From Verrucomicrobiia bacterium (lineage in GTDB: Bacteria; Verrucomicrobiota; Verrucomicrobiia; Limisphaerales; JADLHS01): 64,000 nucleotides of DNA. The position numbers were made by a program, and so were the translations under genes. How positions within the stretch are numbered: position 1 is the stretch's first letter; each line of letters opens with the position of its first letter. The notes under the pieces are model-generated. The model did not search any database and was not told where the DNA came from. It worked only from the letters and a program-made list of their open reading frames with translations. The stretch spans positions 62,001-126,000 of the forward strand of contig JAHCLO010000004.1 of assembly GCA_026125285.1 (NCBI GenBank), read 5' to 3'. Positions 8,871 to 17,644 of this stretch are shown one piece after another.

Positions 8871-9227
8871 GTGACAGCGCCTCAAGCCCGCCATCCTTTT
8901 GATTTTGAGGAGCGCACGGCGGTGTTTGGCGAGAGCATCATCCGATTCTCAAAACGGATTCCCCGCGGGCCGGGCAACGATCGGCTGATCAACCAGATTG
9001 TTGGCAGCGGGACGAGCGTGGGCGCGAATTTCTGCGAAGCGAACGATTGTGTCTCGAAGAAGGATTTTCGTTACACAGCGAAGCGTTGTCTCAAAGAAGC
9101 GAAAGAGACGCGGTTTTTCCTGCGCATGATCGCCGCGTCTGAGCCATCGCTGGCTGAGGAAGCCCGCCGGCTTTATCGCGAAGCAGCCGAGTTGATCCGC
9201 ATCCTCGCAACCATGTGCCGAAAATGA
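8871..9227 (+). CDS. Four-helix-bundle protein of the 23S rRNA intervening-sequence (S23/IVP) family
   Basis: A 118-residue protein if translation starts at the GTG at 8871; the open frame continues upstream to 8748 through repeat DNA. Family signatures are RLINQIVGSGTSVGANFCEA and the KDFRYTAKRCLKEAKETRFF stretch, ending in a Leu/Ile-rich helix. The fold is an antiparallel four-helix bundle found in proteins encoded by 23S rRNA intervening sequences and, more distantly, in Avd proteins of diversity-generating retroelements. Its function is unknown. It lies between a DUF1549/DUF1553 gene and its usual DUF1501 partner, and CCAAA-rich repeats in opposite orientation flank it. It therefore looks inserted rather than part of the operon. 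Confidence 0.85.
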   Translation: MTAPQARHPFDFEERTAVFGESIIRFSKRIPRGPGNDRLINQIVGSGTSVGANFCEANDCVSKKDFRYTAKRCLKEAKETRFFLRMIAASEPSLAEEARRLYREAAELIRILATMCRK

Positions 9228-9262
9228 ACCGTATCATTCTCCAAGCCTGGCACTTGGCTTTT

Positions 9263-9297
9263 ATTTGGTTTTTGGTGTTCGGTTTTTGGTGTTTGAA
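9263..9297. repeat. TTTGG-rich repeat, right arm of an inverted pair
   Basis: TTTGGTTTTTGGTGTTCGG and the following TTTTTGGTGTTTG form the inverted counterpart of 8738-8784. The arm ends directly before the start codon of the DUF1501 gene at 9300. Confidence 0.7.
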
Positions 9298-9299
9298 CA

Positions 9300-10751
9300 A
9301 TGAAATCATCATCCTTTGACCCGGACGCGTTCGCGCGCAGCATCAACCGCCGCACTTTTCTCGGCCGCGCGGCCTACGGACTCGGCGGCATGGCGCTGGC
9401 CTCGTTGCTGAATCCTGCCCTTCTCGGCGGCACGGCCCGCGCGGAGGAACGCTGGCGCGGCATCCTCCAGCCGCCGCATTTTCCGATCAAAGCGAAACGT
9501 ATCATCCATCTCTGCATGGCGGGTGGGCCATCCCATTTGGAGACGTTCGATTACAAACCCAAGCTTAAAGAAATTGACGGCCAGCCGTTTCCTGAATCGT
9601 TTACGAAGGGGCAGCAACTGGCGCAGTTGCAGAACACCGTACTAAAGGCGCGCGGGCCGTTCTGCGAATTCAAGCAATGGGGTGAGTCGGGCCAGCAGAT
9701 TTCCACGCTGTTCCCGCACATTGGCAGCATCGCGGACGATATTTGCATCGTGCGCTCGATGCACACGGAGCAGATCAACCACGATCCCGCGCACGCGTTC
9801 ATGAACACCGGCTCGATCATCAAGGGCCGGCCCAGCATGGGATCATGGCTGCTCTACGGACTCGGCGCGGAAACCGACAACCTGCCCGGCTTCGTGGTTC
9901 TGAATTCCGCCGGGCGCACCGGCCTGCAACCCGTCTCCGCGCGGCAATGGTCCAGTGGGTTTCTGCCGAGCAAATTTCAAGGCGTGGCGTTTCAGTCCAA
10001 AGGCGATCTCGTGCATTACATCGGGAATCCCGAAGGCGTCTGCCAGAGCACGCAACGGCAGGTGGTCGAGGAAATCCAGCGGCTCAACGGTTTTCTGGCC
10101 GAAGACACGCTCGACCCGGAAATCCAGACGCGCATCAGCCAGTTGGAACTGGCGTTCAAGATGCAAACCTCCGTGCCGGAGTTGACCGATTTCAAGAGCG
10201 AGCCGAGGGAGATGCTGGAAATGTACGGCGTGAGGAATCCGGGCGACGGCAGCTTCGCCTCGAATTGTCTGCTCGCACGCCGGCTGGCCGAACGCGGGGT
10301 GCGGTTCATCCAGCTTTATCATCGCGCGTGGGATCATCATGGGGACATCGTCAACGGTATGAAGTGGGGCGCGGAAGACGTGGATCAAGCGAGTGCTGCA
10401 CTGGTGAAAGACTTGAAGCAACGCGGCCTGTTGGACGACACGCTGGTCCTGTGGGGCGGTGAATTCGGCCGCACTCCGATGGGTCAGGGTTCCGGACGCG
10501 ACCATCATATTCTGGCCTTCTCCGTTTGGCTGGCCGGCGGTGGCATCAAAGCTGGAATCACCTGGGGCAGCACGGACGAGTTGGGCTACCGCTACCTTGA
10601 GGACGCGCAACAAATGCATGTCCACGATCTGCACGCCACCATGCTGCGGCTCTGCGGCATTGACCACAAACGCCTCACCTATCGCTACCAGGGCCGCGAC
10701 TTCCGGCTGACGGATGTGTTCGGGCAGGTGGTGGAGGGGATTGTGGCTTGA
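9300..10751 (+). CDS. Tat-exported DUF1501 protein
   Basis: A 483-residue protein with a twin-arginine signal (NRRTFLGRAAYG, RR near residues 17-18, then a hydrophobic stretch). It has the body of the DUF1501 family, related to the sulfatase/alkaline-phosphatase fold. Visible family blocks are HLCMAGGPSHLETFDYKP, HTEQINHDPAHAFMNTG and the C-terminal LWGGEFGRTPMGQGSGRDHH. The protein should fold in the cytoplasm and be exported. DUF1501 genes normally sit next to DUF1549/DUF1553 genes, as in this window apart from the inserted four-helix-bundle gene. The substrate is unknown. Confidence 0.92.
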   Translation: MKSSSFDPDAFARSINRRTFLGRAAYGLGGMALASLLNPALLGGTARAEERWRGILQPPHFPIKAKRIIHLCMAGGPSHLETFDYKPKLKEIDGQPFPESFTKGQQLAQLQNTVLKARGPFCEFKQWGESGQQISTLFPHIGSIADDICIVRSMHTEQINHDPAHAFMNTGSIIKGRPSMGSWLLYGLGAETDNLPGFVVLNSAGRTGLQPVSARQWSSGFLPSKFQGVAFQSKGDLVHYIGNPEGVCQSTQRQVVEEIQRLNGFLAEDTLDPEIQTRISQLELAFKMQTSVPELTDFKSEPREMLEMYGVRNPGDGSFASNCLLARRLAERGVRFIQLYHRAWDHHGDIVNGMKWGAEDVDQASAALVKDLKQRGLLDDTLVLWGGEFGRTPMGQGSGRDHHILAFSVWLAGGGIKAGITWGSTDELGYRYLEDAQQMHVHDLHATMLRLCGIDHKRLTYRYQGRDFRLTDVFGQVVEGIVA

Positions 10752-10902
10752 ACTCGGATTACGCTCGTTCCGATCCTTATTCGCTTGGTGCTGTCTGTGG
10801 CGAACGCGCTTCACGCGAACGGAACTCGTGCAAAGTTTATGCAGGTGGTGCTGGGGAATTCGTTCCCGTTCTACCCGGCAAAAAACCCGGATCGGTTGCG
10901 GT

Positions 10903-12345
10903 TCACCTCCATTGCCCAGGTTCATCCGACCATTCCGTCAACACTTGCCGCTGCGTGACCGGCCACCAAGCCTGAAGCCTTCCAGCCAGGCGCGTCACAA
11001 CCTCCGGGTGTTGGGATGCCAGATTGTTGTTCTCGTGCGGGTCAGACAACAGATCAAACAACTGCGGACGCTTCTCGGTCTGGGGATGGTGACGCGCATA
11101 GCGGCCAAGACGACCGTCATACGTCAACAACAGCTTCCATCGGCCTTCGATCACCCAACGATAGAGCAGACTGTCCTCGGGCCGGTCTATGTTCGCCACG
11201 TCGTGCGCGAACGTTTCACCAAACACCGCGCGACGGGGGGGCGGTTGGCCGGATTTCAGAATGGGCAGCAGGTTGAAACCGGGGAGTTCCTTGGGAATCA
11301 CCACGCCGGCTGCCGCCAGCGCCGTGGGCACGATGTCCACACTCGAGCAGAGTTGCTCGCCGCGGTTGCCCGGTTTGATGACGCCCGGCCAGCAGAACAT
11401 CGTGGGCTGGCGCACGCCACCTTCGTTGGCCGACTGCTTGGATCGCGGCGCGAATCCGGGGCCGTCCGGTTGTTGAATCCAACCGTTGTCGCCCACGTAA
11501 ACGACGAGGGTGTTTTGCGTCAGCCCTTTCTCGTCAAGGTAGCCGAGCAACTGGCCGCACGTTTCGTCGAACCACTCGACCATGGCGTAGTAACGCGCCA
11601 CGAAGTCCGACTCGATCCCCTTGGTCTTGTATTTCTGGAAAAGCCGATCCGGCGGAGTGTGCGGGTCGTGCGGGAGAAACGGCGCGTACCACAGAAAGAA
11701 CGGCTTCTTCTCGGCCAGGGCGTGATCAATGAACTCGAACACCGGCGCCATGCCCTGACGGCCAATTTTCAAACCGTCGTCGCCATGCCGCCCGCCGGGT
11801 TCGGGAAAACCGCGCGTCATCCCGTGCGTAAAGCCGCCGCGCCGATAGCTGCCCTCCCACCACTTGCCCGATTGATGGCTCAAGTAACCGCGCTCGCCAA
11901 GCAGTTTCGGCAGCGACGGCTGGCGGTCATATTGCGCAATCAATTTCTCCCGCAAAGCCCGGTAGGTTTCTGTCTCGCCGCCTCGCGAAGTCGGCGTTTC
12001 CGGCAGCAGCGCGGGGTCATTGCCGCTGATCTTGTGTTGATGCGCGTACAGCCCGGTCGCCAAAGAAGCCAGCGCCGGACGACACAGCGCCGTGGGCACA
12101 TAACCGCGGGGAAACAACACGCTCTGGGCTGCGAGGCGGTCGAGGTTGGGCGTTTCGATGTGGGGATGGCCCATGAATCCGTAATCGGTCCAGGCGTGAT
12201 CGTCCGAGATGATGAACACGAGGTTGGGGCGCTGGTTGGTAGCGGCACAGGCCGTGACCAGGACGAGCACGCAATTGGCGACCGCAAGGAGATGTCTTAT
12301 GGCAATCAAACGGATTGGGTATCGTAGGCTCATGCGGGTCGTCAT
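10903..12345 (-). CDS. Secreted sulfatase (type I family)
   Basis: A 480-residue sulfatase with an N-terminal signal segment. The family start is PNLVFIISDDHAWTDYG, whose Asp pair binds calcium, followed by HIETPNLDRLAAQS. The nucleophile region reads LCRPALASLATG, so the usual CxPxR formylglycine motif is C-R-P-A-L, with leucine where arginine is expected. Variants of this kind occur in sulfatases of these phyla, but the site must still be recognised by a formylglycine-generating enzyme, which is not in the window. The ATG overlaps the stop of the upstream sulfatase as ATGA (12342-12345), so the two are translationally coupled. Role: hydrolysis of sulfate esters or N-sulfate on polysaccharide fragments. 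Last gene of the four-gene run. Confidence 0.9.
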   Translation of the reverse strand: MTTRMSLRYPIRLIAIRHLLAVANCVLVLVTACAATNQRPNLVFIISDDHAWTDYGFMGHPHIETPNLDRLAAQSVLFPRGYVPTALCRPALASLATGLYAHQHKISGNDPALLPETPTSRGGETETYRALREKLIAQYDRQPSLPKLLGERGYLSHQSGKWWEGSYRRGGFTHGMTRGFPEPGGRHGDDGLKIGRQGMAPVFEFIDHALAEKKPFFLWYAPFLPHDPHTPPDRLFQKYKTKGIESDFVARYYAMVEWFDETCGQLLGYLDEKGLTQNTLVVYVGDNGWIQQPDGPGFAPRSKQSANEGGVRQPTMFCWPGVIKPGNRGEQLCSSVDIVPTALAAAGVVIPKELPGFNLLPILKSGQPPPRRAVFGETFAHDVANIDRPEDSLLYRWVIEGRWKLLLTYDGRLGRYARHHPQTEKRPQLFDLLSDPHENNNLASQHPEVVTRLAGRLQAWWPVTQRQVLTEWSDEPGQWR

Positions 12346-14171
12346 GGCTGACTTAGGAGGTAACGTGGAATGCGATCACCCGGTTCGGTGAGTGTCAAAT
12401 CGCGCACCAGGGCTTGCGCCGCCGCAAGCGTCACGTGCCCGGCCTGGAGCAGGTAATCCAGCGTGTTCTGCGCGGCGAGTACTTCGTAGAGGTTACCTGT
12501 CTTGAGCACCTCGCCGATGGTCCTCACTGCCGCCTCCGTCTCGCCGAGGTGGGCGATGGCTTCGGCCGCCGCCACACGCACGTCCGCCCATTCGTCGCCC
12601 AACCGACCGCGGAGTCTGGCTTTGGCCGTCGCGGCACTCTCGCCCAAGATCAAGCAACCCGTGGCCGCCCAATAGCGGATGACGGGATGCGGGTCCTCCA
12701 GCGCAGCAATGAAAGCGGGCAGATGCGCGGGGTTGCGGTCGCTGGCTTGATCCGCGAGGTCGAGGATACGCGCCAGCGGATATGCCGCGCTCTGCGCGTA
12801 GTCGTAAAGGGTCTTTTCGCCCGCGAGCTTGGCGCCCATGCCTTCCGGGATGAAGCCGGGATCGCGCGTCTTGAGGATTTCAATTCGCAGGGCGGCGCGC
12901 AGTTTCGCGAGGCGCGCGGCGTGTCGTGGGTCGGCTATGCGGTTGTTGATTTCATGCGGATCGTCGGCCAGACGGTAAAACTCCTCGCCGGGCTTCGGCT
13001 GCCAGTACGCGGCCTGGGTGGCATTGCACCGGCCTGCCGTGAACTCCGCAAACCAAGACCTCATGCTCAACTGGACCTGGAACGGATAGGAGTAGTGTTG
13101 TCCCCAAGGACGGTGCGGCGAATAGTTGCGCACGTAGCGAAACTCCCGGTCGCGAACCGCCCGCACGGTGTCGTAACGCTCATCCATGCGTCCACGAAAC
13201 AGGAAGACGTGCTGGCGCGGCGCGACCTTTTGCTCCCCGAGGAACGGTCGGCCTTCGTAATGCTCCGGAATCGGCACGCCGCACAGGCTGAAGACTGTAG
13301 CCGGTAAATCCACGAAGCTGACCAGGTCGTCCACCCAGTCGCCCGGTTTGGCCGGCGCCAGGTGCGCCCACTGCTTCGGAAAGCGCACGATCAGCGGCAC
13401 GCGCGTGCCGGAATCGTGGACGTTGCGTTTCCCGCGCGGCAGTGCGCCGCCGTGGTCGCTGTAATAGAACACAATGGTGTTCTCCGCCAATCCGGACTGC
13501 TCGAGGTCGGTAAGCACCTTGCCAACCTGAGCGTCCATAAGCGTCATTTGGTCGTAGTAGTTCGCCCAGTCGCGGCGGATCTCCGGGGTGTCGGGATGAT
13601 AAGGTGGCAGCGGGATGCGCTCCGGCGGCACGCGGAAGGCGGCCTTGCCGGGTTTGGGCGATACCTGCCCTTCGTGACTTGCAGTGAGGTTGACCACGGC
13701 AAAGAAGGGCTGTCCCGGCGCGCGGTTCCGGTAATGCGCCTGGTTGCTGCTTTCGTCCCAAATCTTTCGGGCGGGCGCGAGGTTGTAGTCTTCCTTGGAA
13801 TTGTTCGCGCAGTAGTAACCGGCGGCACGCAGATGCTCAGGGTAAAGTTGGAAAGACTCCGGAATCGCCACACGGCTGCGGTGATTGTGCGCCCCGAGCG
13901 ACGATCCATACATACCGGTGATGAGCGTGGTGCGTGCGGTCGAGCAGACGGGCGCGTTGGCGAACGCGTAGCGGTAGCGGATGCCTTGCGCGGCGAGACG
14001 GTCCAGATTGGGCGTTTGCACGCGCGGGTCACCGTAACAACCGAGATAAGGACTGTTGTCCTCGCTGGTGATCCAGAGAATGTTTGGGCGCGCGGCGACA
14101 ACTACGGAGAGCGCGGCGAACCACAGGGTTGCGATTATCAATGGTGCGTCGAACCTGCGCGGCGGCGTCAT
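12342..14171 (-). CDS. Sulfatase fused to a C-terminal HEAT-repeat domain
   Basis: A 609-residue protein from MTPPRRFDAP at 14171; the 34 further upstream codons of open frame fall in hairpin-rich DNA. A hydrophobic signal segment precedes PNILWITSEDNSPYLGCYGD. The formylglycine site is CSTAR, with threonine replacing the middle proline or alanine of CxPxR. The sulfatase body ends near residue 480. The remaining 130 residues form HEAT-like alpha repeats (IRYWAATGCLILGE, VRVAAAEAIAHLGETEAA). The fusion suggests protein-protein or surface attachment. It belongs to the minus-strand sulfatase run and its stop overlaps the next start. Confidence 0.88.
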   Translation of the reverse strand: MTPPRRFDAPLIIATLWFAALSVVVAARPNILWITSEDNSPYLGCYGDPRVQTPNLDRLAAQGIRYRYAFANAPVCSTARTTLITGMYGSSLGAHNHRSRVAIPESFQLYPEHLRAAGYYCANNSKEDYNLAPARKIWDESSNQAHYRNRAPGQPFFAVVNLTASHEGQVSPKPGKAAFRVPPERIPLPPYHPDTPEIRRDWANYYDQMTLMDAQVGKVLTDLEQSGLAENTIVFYYSDHGGALPRGKRNVHDSGTRVPLIVRFPKQWAHLAPAKPGDWVDDLVSFVDLPATVFSLCGVPIPEHYEGRPFLGEQKVAPRQHVFLFRGRMDERYDTVRAVRDREFRYVRNYSPHRPWGQHYSYPFQVQLSMRSWFAEFTAGRCNATQAAYWQPKPGEEFYRLADDPHEINNRIADPRHAARLAKLRAALRIEILKTRDPGFIPEGMGAKLAGEKTLYDYAQSAAYPLARILDLADQASDRNPAHLPAFIAALEDPHPVIRYWAATGCLILGESAATAKARLRGRLGDEWADVRVAAAEAIAHLGETEAAVRTIGEVLKTGNLYEVLAAQNTLDYLLQAGHVTLAAAQALVRDLTLTEPGDRIPRYLLSQP

Positions 14172-14275
14172 GGACGGCGGCAGTCCTCTGCCGCTTTCGG
14201 CTCGTGTCGGGTCATCGGAAAGCGCCATAGGACTGGCGCACTCCAAAACCTTTCGGCAGTGCGGACGGTTCATGG
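14172..14275. repeat. Hairpin-rich element ending in GGTTCATGG
   Basis: Two adjacent hairpins: 14177-14194 (GCGGCAG, TCCT, CTGCCGC) and 14222-14239 (GCGCCA, TAGGAC, TGGCGC). The element closes with GGTTCATGG at 14267-14275, the border found three times in the 17.4-18.1 kb block. It fills most of the space between two sulfatase genes. Confidence 0.6.
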
Positions 14276-14306
14276 AAGGAAGCTGAATCGCATCGGTTGA
14301 TTCCTT

Positions 14307-15818
14307 TCACCGCGCCGCTGTATTGAGTCCAGGAATCGGCACGGGAAACACTGAATTCTCGCTGACCTCGCGCCGCAAGAGTTCCTCCGCTTGACGGATG
14401 AGTTCGCCCTGAGCGCCAGCAAGATTTGTGGTCTCACCGGAGTCCTTGGACAGATCATAGACCTCCCATGCGCCGGGCGATTTGGTCTTGAGATTCTGGC
14501 GGACGAGCTTGTAATCGCCGAGCCGCACGGCGACCTGGCCACCATACTCGGGGAAAACCCAAATCATCGGCTTGCGTGAAGTCACGGTTTTCGATTTGCC
14601 CGTGAGCACGGGCCAGAGACTTTCGCCATCAAGTCCTTCGGGTGGCTTCAACCCAGCCGCTTCGCACAGCGTCGGAAACCAGTCGGCGAAATAGCCGGGC
14701 GTGTCATTCACCGTGCCGGCGGGAATCCGGCCCGGCAGGCGGGCGATCATGGGCACCCGCAAGCCGCCTTCGTACACACTGCCCTTGTAACCGCGCAAGC
14801 CGGCGGTGCTGTTGAAGAACGGTGGAGCCGCCCCGCCCACGTGAAACCGCGAATCCGCGCGGCCTGGATGCGTGCTGCCATTGTCGCTGGTAAAGACGAC
14901 GAGCGTGCGTTCGGCCACGCCGGCCTTGTCCAATGCACGCAGCACGCGCCCCACGTAACCATCGAGATCGTTGATCATGGCTCCGTAACCGGCGCGCGGG
15001 CGCGGGTGCGGCAAATAGCCGTTCTCGCCGCGATAAACCTCCGCGTCCCACTCCGCGGGAAATTTCTCGACCGATTCCCGCGGTGGATGAATGGCGACGT
15101 GCGGCTCGATGAACGGTAGATAGAGGAAGAATGGTTTGTCGGCGTTCGCAGCGATGAAGTTCTCCGCCTCGGCGATCAGCAACGTGGGCGCATAGGTTTC
15201 GCCGATCCAGTCTTCCAGTTTTACCTCTCCGTCGGGCTGCTTCGCGTGCCCGGGAACAGGCTGGGCGTTGATGGTGATTTTCTCCGCGTTGCGCCAAAGA
15301 TGCGCTGGATAAAAACTGTGCGCGACGGCCTGGCAGTTGTAGCCAAAGAACAGGTCGAATCCCTTGCGACTTGGATCACCGGTGCTGCCCACGGGACCAA
15401 GTCCCCATTTGCCCATTGCACCGGTCGCGTAACCGGCCTTTTGAAAAATCTGCGCGAAGGTAACGGCCTGCTCAGAAAGAGGGTACTGGCCTTCCTTGAA
15501 CTCGGGAAAACGGGTCTGCGCCTGGAGATTGCCCCGCACTTCCGCATGGCCGAGATGCTTGCCCGTCAGCAACACGCAGCGCGACGGCGCGCAAACCGGA
15601 GCGCCGCTGTAATGTTGCGTGAACCTCATTCCCTGCGCCGCGAGCCGGTCAATGTTCGGCGTGGGAATCTTCTTCTGCCCATAGCAGCCCACCTCCCCCC
15701 AGCCGAGATCATCGGCCAGGATGAAAACGACGTTGAGTCTAGCGGCAGCGACAGGTTGAGCATTTAATGCAATGGCCAGCGTCAGCAGCGTTGACAGCGG
15801 AACGAGGTAACGGCTCAT
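14307..15818 (-). CDS. Secreted arylsulfatase A-like sulfatase
   Basis: A 503-residue sulfatase with a clear Sec-type signal peptide (MSRYLVPLSTLLTLAIALNA, cleavage near AQPVAA). It has the canonical formylglycine motif CAPSR inside GAPVCAPSRCVLLTGKHLGH. Calcium-binding residues are in FILADDLGWGEVGCYGQ, and ATGAMGKWGLG and VFTSDNGSTHPG are further family blocks. It should be active provided a formylglycine-generating enzyme is encoded elsewhere. It lies three bases downstream of the sulfatase at 15822-17351 and is separated from the next sulfatase by 135 bases of hairpin DNA. The substrate cannot be assigned. Confidence 0.93.
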   Translation of the reverse strand: MSRYLVPLSTLLTLAIALNAQPVAAARLNVVFILADDLGWGEVGCYGQKKIPTPNIDRLAAQGMRFTQHYSGAPVCAPSRCVLLTGKHLGHAEVRGNLQAQTRFPEFKEGQYPLSEQAVTFAQIFQKAGYATGAMGKWGLGPVGSTGDPSRKGFDLFFGYNCQAVAHSFYPAHLWRNAEKITINAQPVPGHAKQPDGEVKLEDWIGETYAPTLLIAEAENFIAANADKPFFLYLPFIEPHVAIHPPRESVEKFPAEWDAEVYRGENGYLPHPRPRAGYGAMINDLDGYVGRVLRALDKAGVAERTLVVFTSDNGSTHPGRADSRFHVGGAAPPFFNSTAGLRGYKGSVYEGGLRVPMIARLPGRIPAGTVNDTPGYFADWFPTLCEAAGLKPPEGLDGESLWPVLTGKSKTVTSRKPMIWVFPEYGGQVAVRLGDYKLVRQNLKTKSPGAWEVYDLSKDSGETTNLAGAQGELIRQAEELLRREVSENSVFPVPIPGLNTAAR

Positions 15819-15821
15819 GGT

Positions 15822-17351
15822 TCAAAGGTTGGGAAACGACATGGTCAGGTCAAGCTCGTCGCCGAATTCCTTTTGCAGCACGAGCAGTCGCCGAAACAAT
15901 CTCTGCTTTGTCGCCTGGTACGCAGAATCGTCGGCCAGGTCTGTGAGTTCGGACGGGTCCTCCGCCAGATGATACAGCCGCGCCGCTTTGGCTTTGGGAT
16001 AGAGGATCAACTTCCAACCTTCGTGAATGATGGCGCGCTGGAGATCGAGATAGGCGCCGCAAATGGCCTCGCGCCGGGCGGGCGACGATTCCCCGCGCAG
16101 CAACGGCAGCAGACTATGGAAGCCAACGTGTGCTGGCTTCTGCACACCTGCCAACTCCAGCGCTGTGGGCATCACGTCCTGAAGGTAAATCGGGGCAGAA
16201 ATCCTTTGGCCAGCTTTCACGCCCGGCCCAACCACCATGAACGGCACGCGCAAGCTGTGATCATACAGGTTTTGTTTTCCGAACAATCCGTGATGTCCCA
16301 CTGCCAGTCCGTGATCGGCGGTGAAGAAAATCCACGTGTTCTCCGCCAGTCCATTGGATTCGAGGGTGTCGAGTACGCGGCCAATTTGCGCGTCCAGGTG
16401 CGTGATGAGCGCGTAGTATTCCCGGCGATGCACCTTCACCGCGTGCTCCGTGCGTGGGAACGGCGCCAGCCGTTCGTCGCGCAATCCAGGGCCGCAACCC
16501 ATGGCATCCTGGTGCGGATACTCTGGCAGAAAGTTTACTGGCACCTGCACGCGGTCGAGCGGGTATTGATCCACGTATTTCTGGGGCGACTGCCGCGGAT
16601 CATGCGGCGCGTTAAAGGCCACATACATGAAGAACGGTTCGCTACGCTGCCGTGCTTCGCCGAGAAACTCGATGGCATCCTCGGCCGTCACTTCACTCCA
16701 ATGTTTGCCACCCTCCCAGAAGCCGCCGAACTTCGAGTCGGACGGACTCCATGGATCGGGCTGATTGGCGAGCGGACGATTGTAGCCTGTGGGCACGTCT
16801 TGGGGCATGCCGGGGCGAATGTGCTTGGCGACGTTGAACGTCCTGGCGGCATCCGTATTGATGTGCCACTTGCCGGTGAAATAGGTGCGGTAGCCCCGGC
16901 CTTGGAGCAACTGCGGCCACAATCGGCCAGCAGTGCGTTCCTGGTCGGTGGTGTGGTAGATGGCTTGGGCGTGCCATAAGCTGCGTCCCGTGATCAGCAT
17001 GGTGCGACTGGGAATACAGACCGCGCCGCTCCACGAACCCATGTTGTAGGCATGGGTGAAGGTTGTCCCGCGCGCCGCCAACCGGTCGAGATTCGGCGTG
17101 TCAATGTCCGTATGCCCAAACGCGCGCACCGTCTCGAAGCTCTGATCGTCGGCGAACAGAAACAGAAGGTTGGGCGGTTTGGCGATGGGAGTGTTCGATT
17201 GTTCGGACCTCGATCCGGCAGGCAAGGCTTGCGAATGGACCGAGCTTGGGGAGGTCAGTGCCAACGCGACCAACACGGGCAGCGCAATGTTGCCCTGAAA
17301 AAACGCGGCGCTGGCCCGCTTGCTCCAACAGGTTTGCTTGGGCAGTGTCAT
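15822..17351 (-). CDS. Secreted sulfatase (iduronate-2-sulfatase/choline-sulfatase-like)
   Basis: A 509-residue sulfatase, first gene of the minus-strand run. The start at 17351 (MTLPKQT) puts a hydrophobic signal segment at about residues 20-35. Canonical CIPSR lies in SGAVCIPSRTMLITG. Metal-binding blocks are LLFLFADDQSFETVRAFG and FFTADHGLAVGHHGLFGKQN. The latter, with its second ADHG site, is typical of the subgroup holding iduronate-2-sulfatase and choline sulfatase. The short C-terminal region carries the usual LYHLAEDPSELTDLADD block. It probably removes sulfate from oligosaccharides in the periplasm or outside the cell. Confidence 0.92.
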   Translation of the reverse strand: MTLPKQTCWSKRASAAFFQGNIALPVLVALALTSPSSVHSQALPAGSRSEQSNTPIAKPPNLLFLFADDQSFETVRAFGHTDIDTPNLDRLAARGTTFTHAYNMGSWSGAVCIPSRTMLITGRSLWHAQAIYHTTDQERTAGRLWPQLLQGRGYRTYFTGKWHINTDAARTFNVAKHIRPGMPQDVPTGYNRPLANQPDPWSPSDSKFGGFWEGGKHWSEVTAEDAIEFLGEARQRSEPFFMYVAFNAPHDPRQSPQKYVDQYPLDRVQVPVNFLPEYPHQDAMGCGPGLRDERLAPFPRTEHAVKVHRREYYALITHLDAQIGRVLDTLESNGLAENTWIFFTADHGLAVGHHGLFGKQNLYDHSLRVPFMVVGPGVKAGQRISAPIYLQDVMPTALELAGVQKPAHVGFHSLLPLLRGESSPARREAICGAYLDLQRAIIHEGWKLILYPKAKAARLYHLAEDPSELTDLADDSAYQATKQRLFRRLLVLQKEFGDELDLTMSFPNL

Positions 17352-17447
17352 GCGGCGAGGGTAAGGCCATAACGACATCGCTCGCAAACCTGTCTTGCGA
17401 TGCGCGACAGCCGGGCAACATTGTATGAGACGATATTGGGAGTCTCT

Positions 17448-17608
17448 CCCTCACCTTTCGTCACTCTCCCGCCGGGAGAGATTTCTCCCAACCCAAGTTC
17501 GCGCTTTGGCCACCCGAAGCGTAGCCGCCGACGTGAGAAGGCGGATTCCTCTGAGCTGTAACGATGTCCGCCTCCTACCGTCGGCGGCTACGAGCATAGG
17601 GTTCATGG
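17448..17608. repeat. Extended repeat A copy 2, containing a GTAG-type palindrome
   Basis: The palindrome 17521-17591 has 25-base arms starting GTAGCCGCCGACGTGAGAAG and ending CGTCGGCGGCTAC. It is preceded by a CTCCCGCCGGGAG hairpin and the shared stretch TTCGCGCTTTGG. The whole unit recurs at 19721-19870. The right end is GGTTCATGG (17600-17608). The intergenic region 17352-18202 holds only repeats. Confidence 0.85.
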
Positions 17609-17644
17609 GTAGCCTCCTTTCTCTTGTTAAAGCATGCCTTGGGA

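Noticed and set aside
9843-10925. 360-codon minus-strand open frame
   Set aside because: Antisense to the DUF1501 gene; composition typical of shadow frames.
10714-12327. 537-codon plus-strand open frame
   Set aside because: Antisense to the sulfatase at 10903-12345, whose motifs are clear. The translation is Arg/Gln/His-rich without domains.
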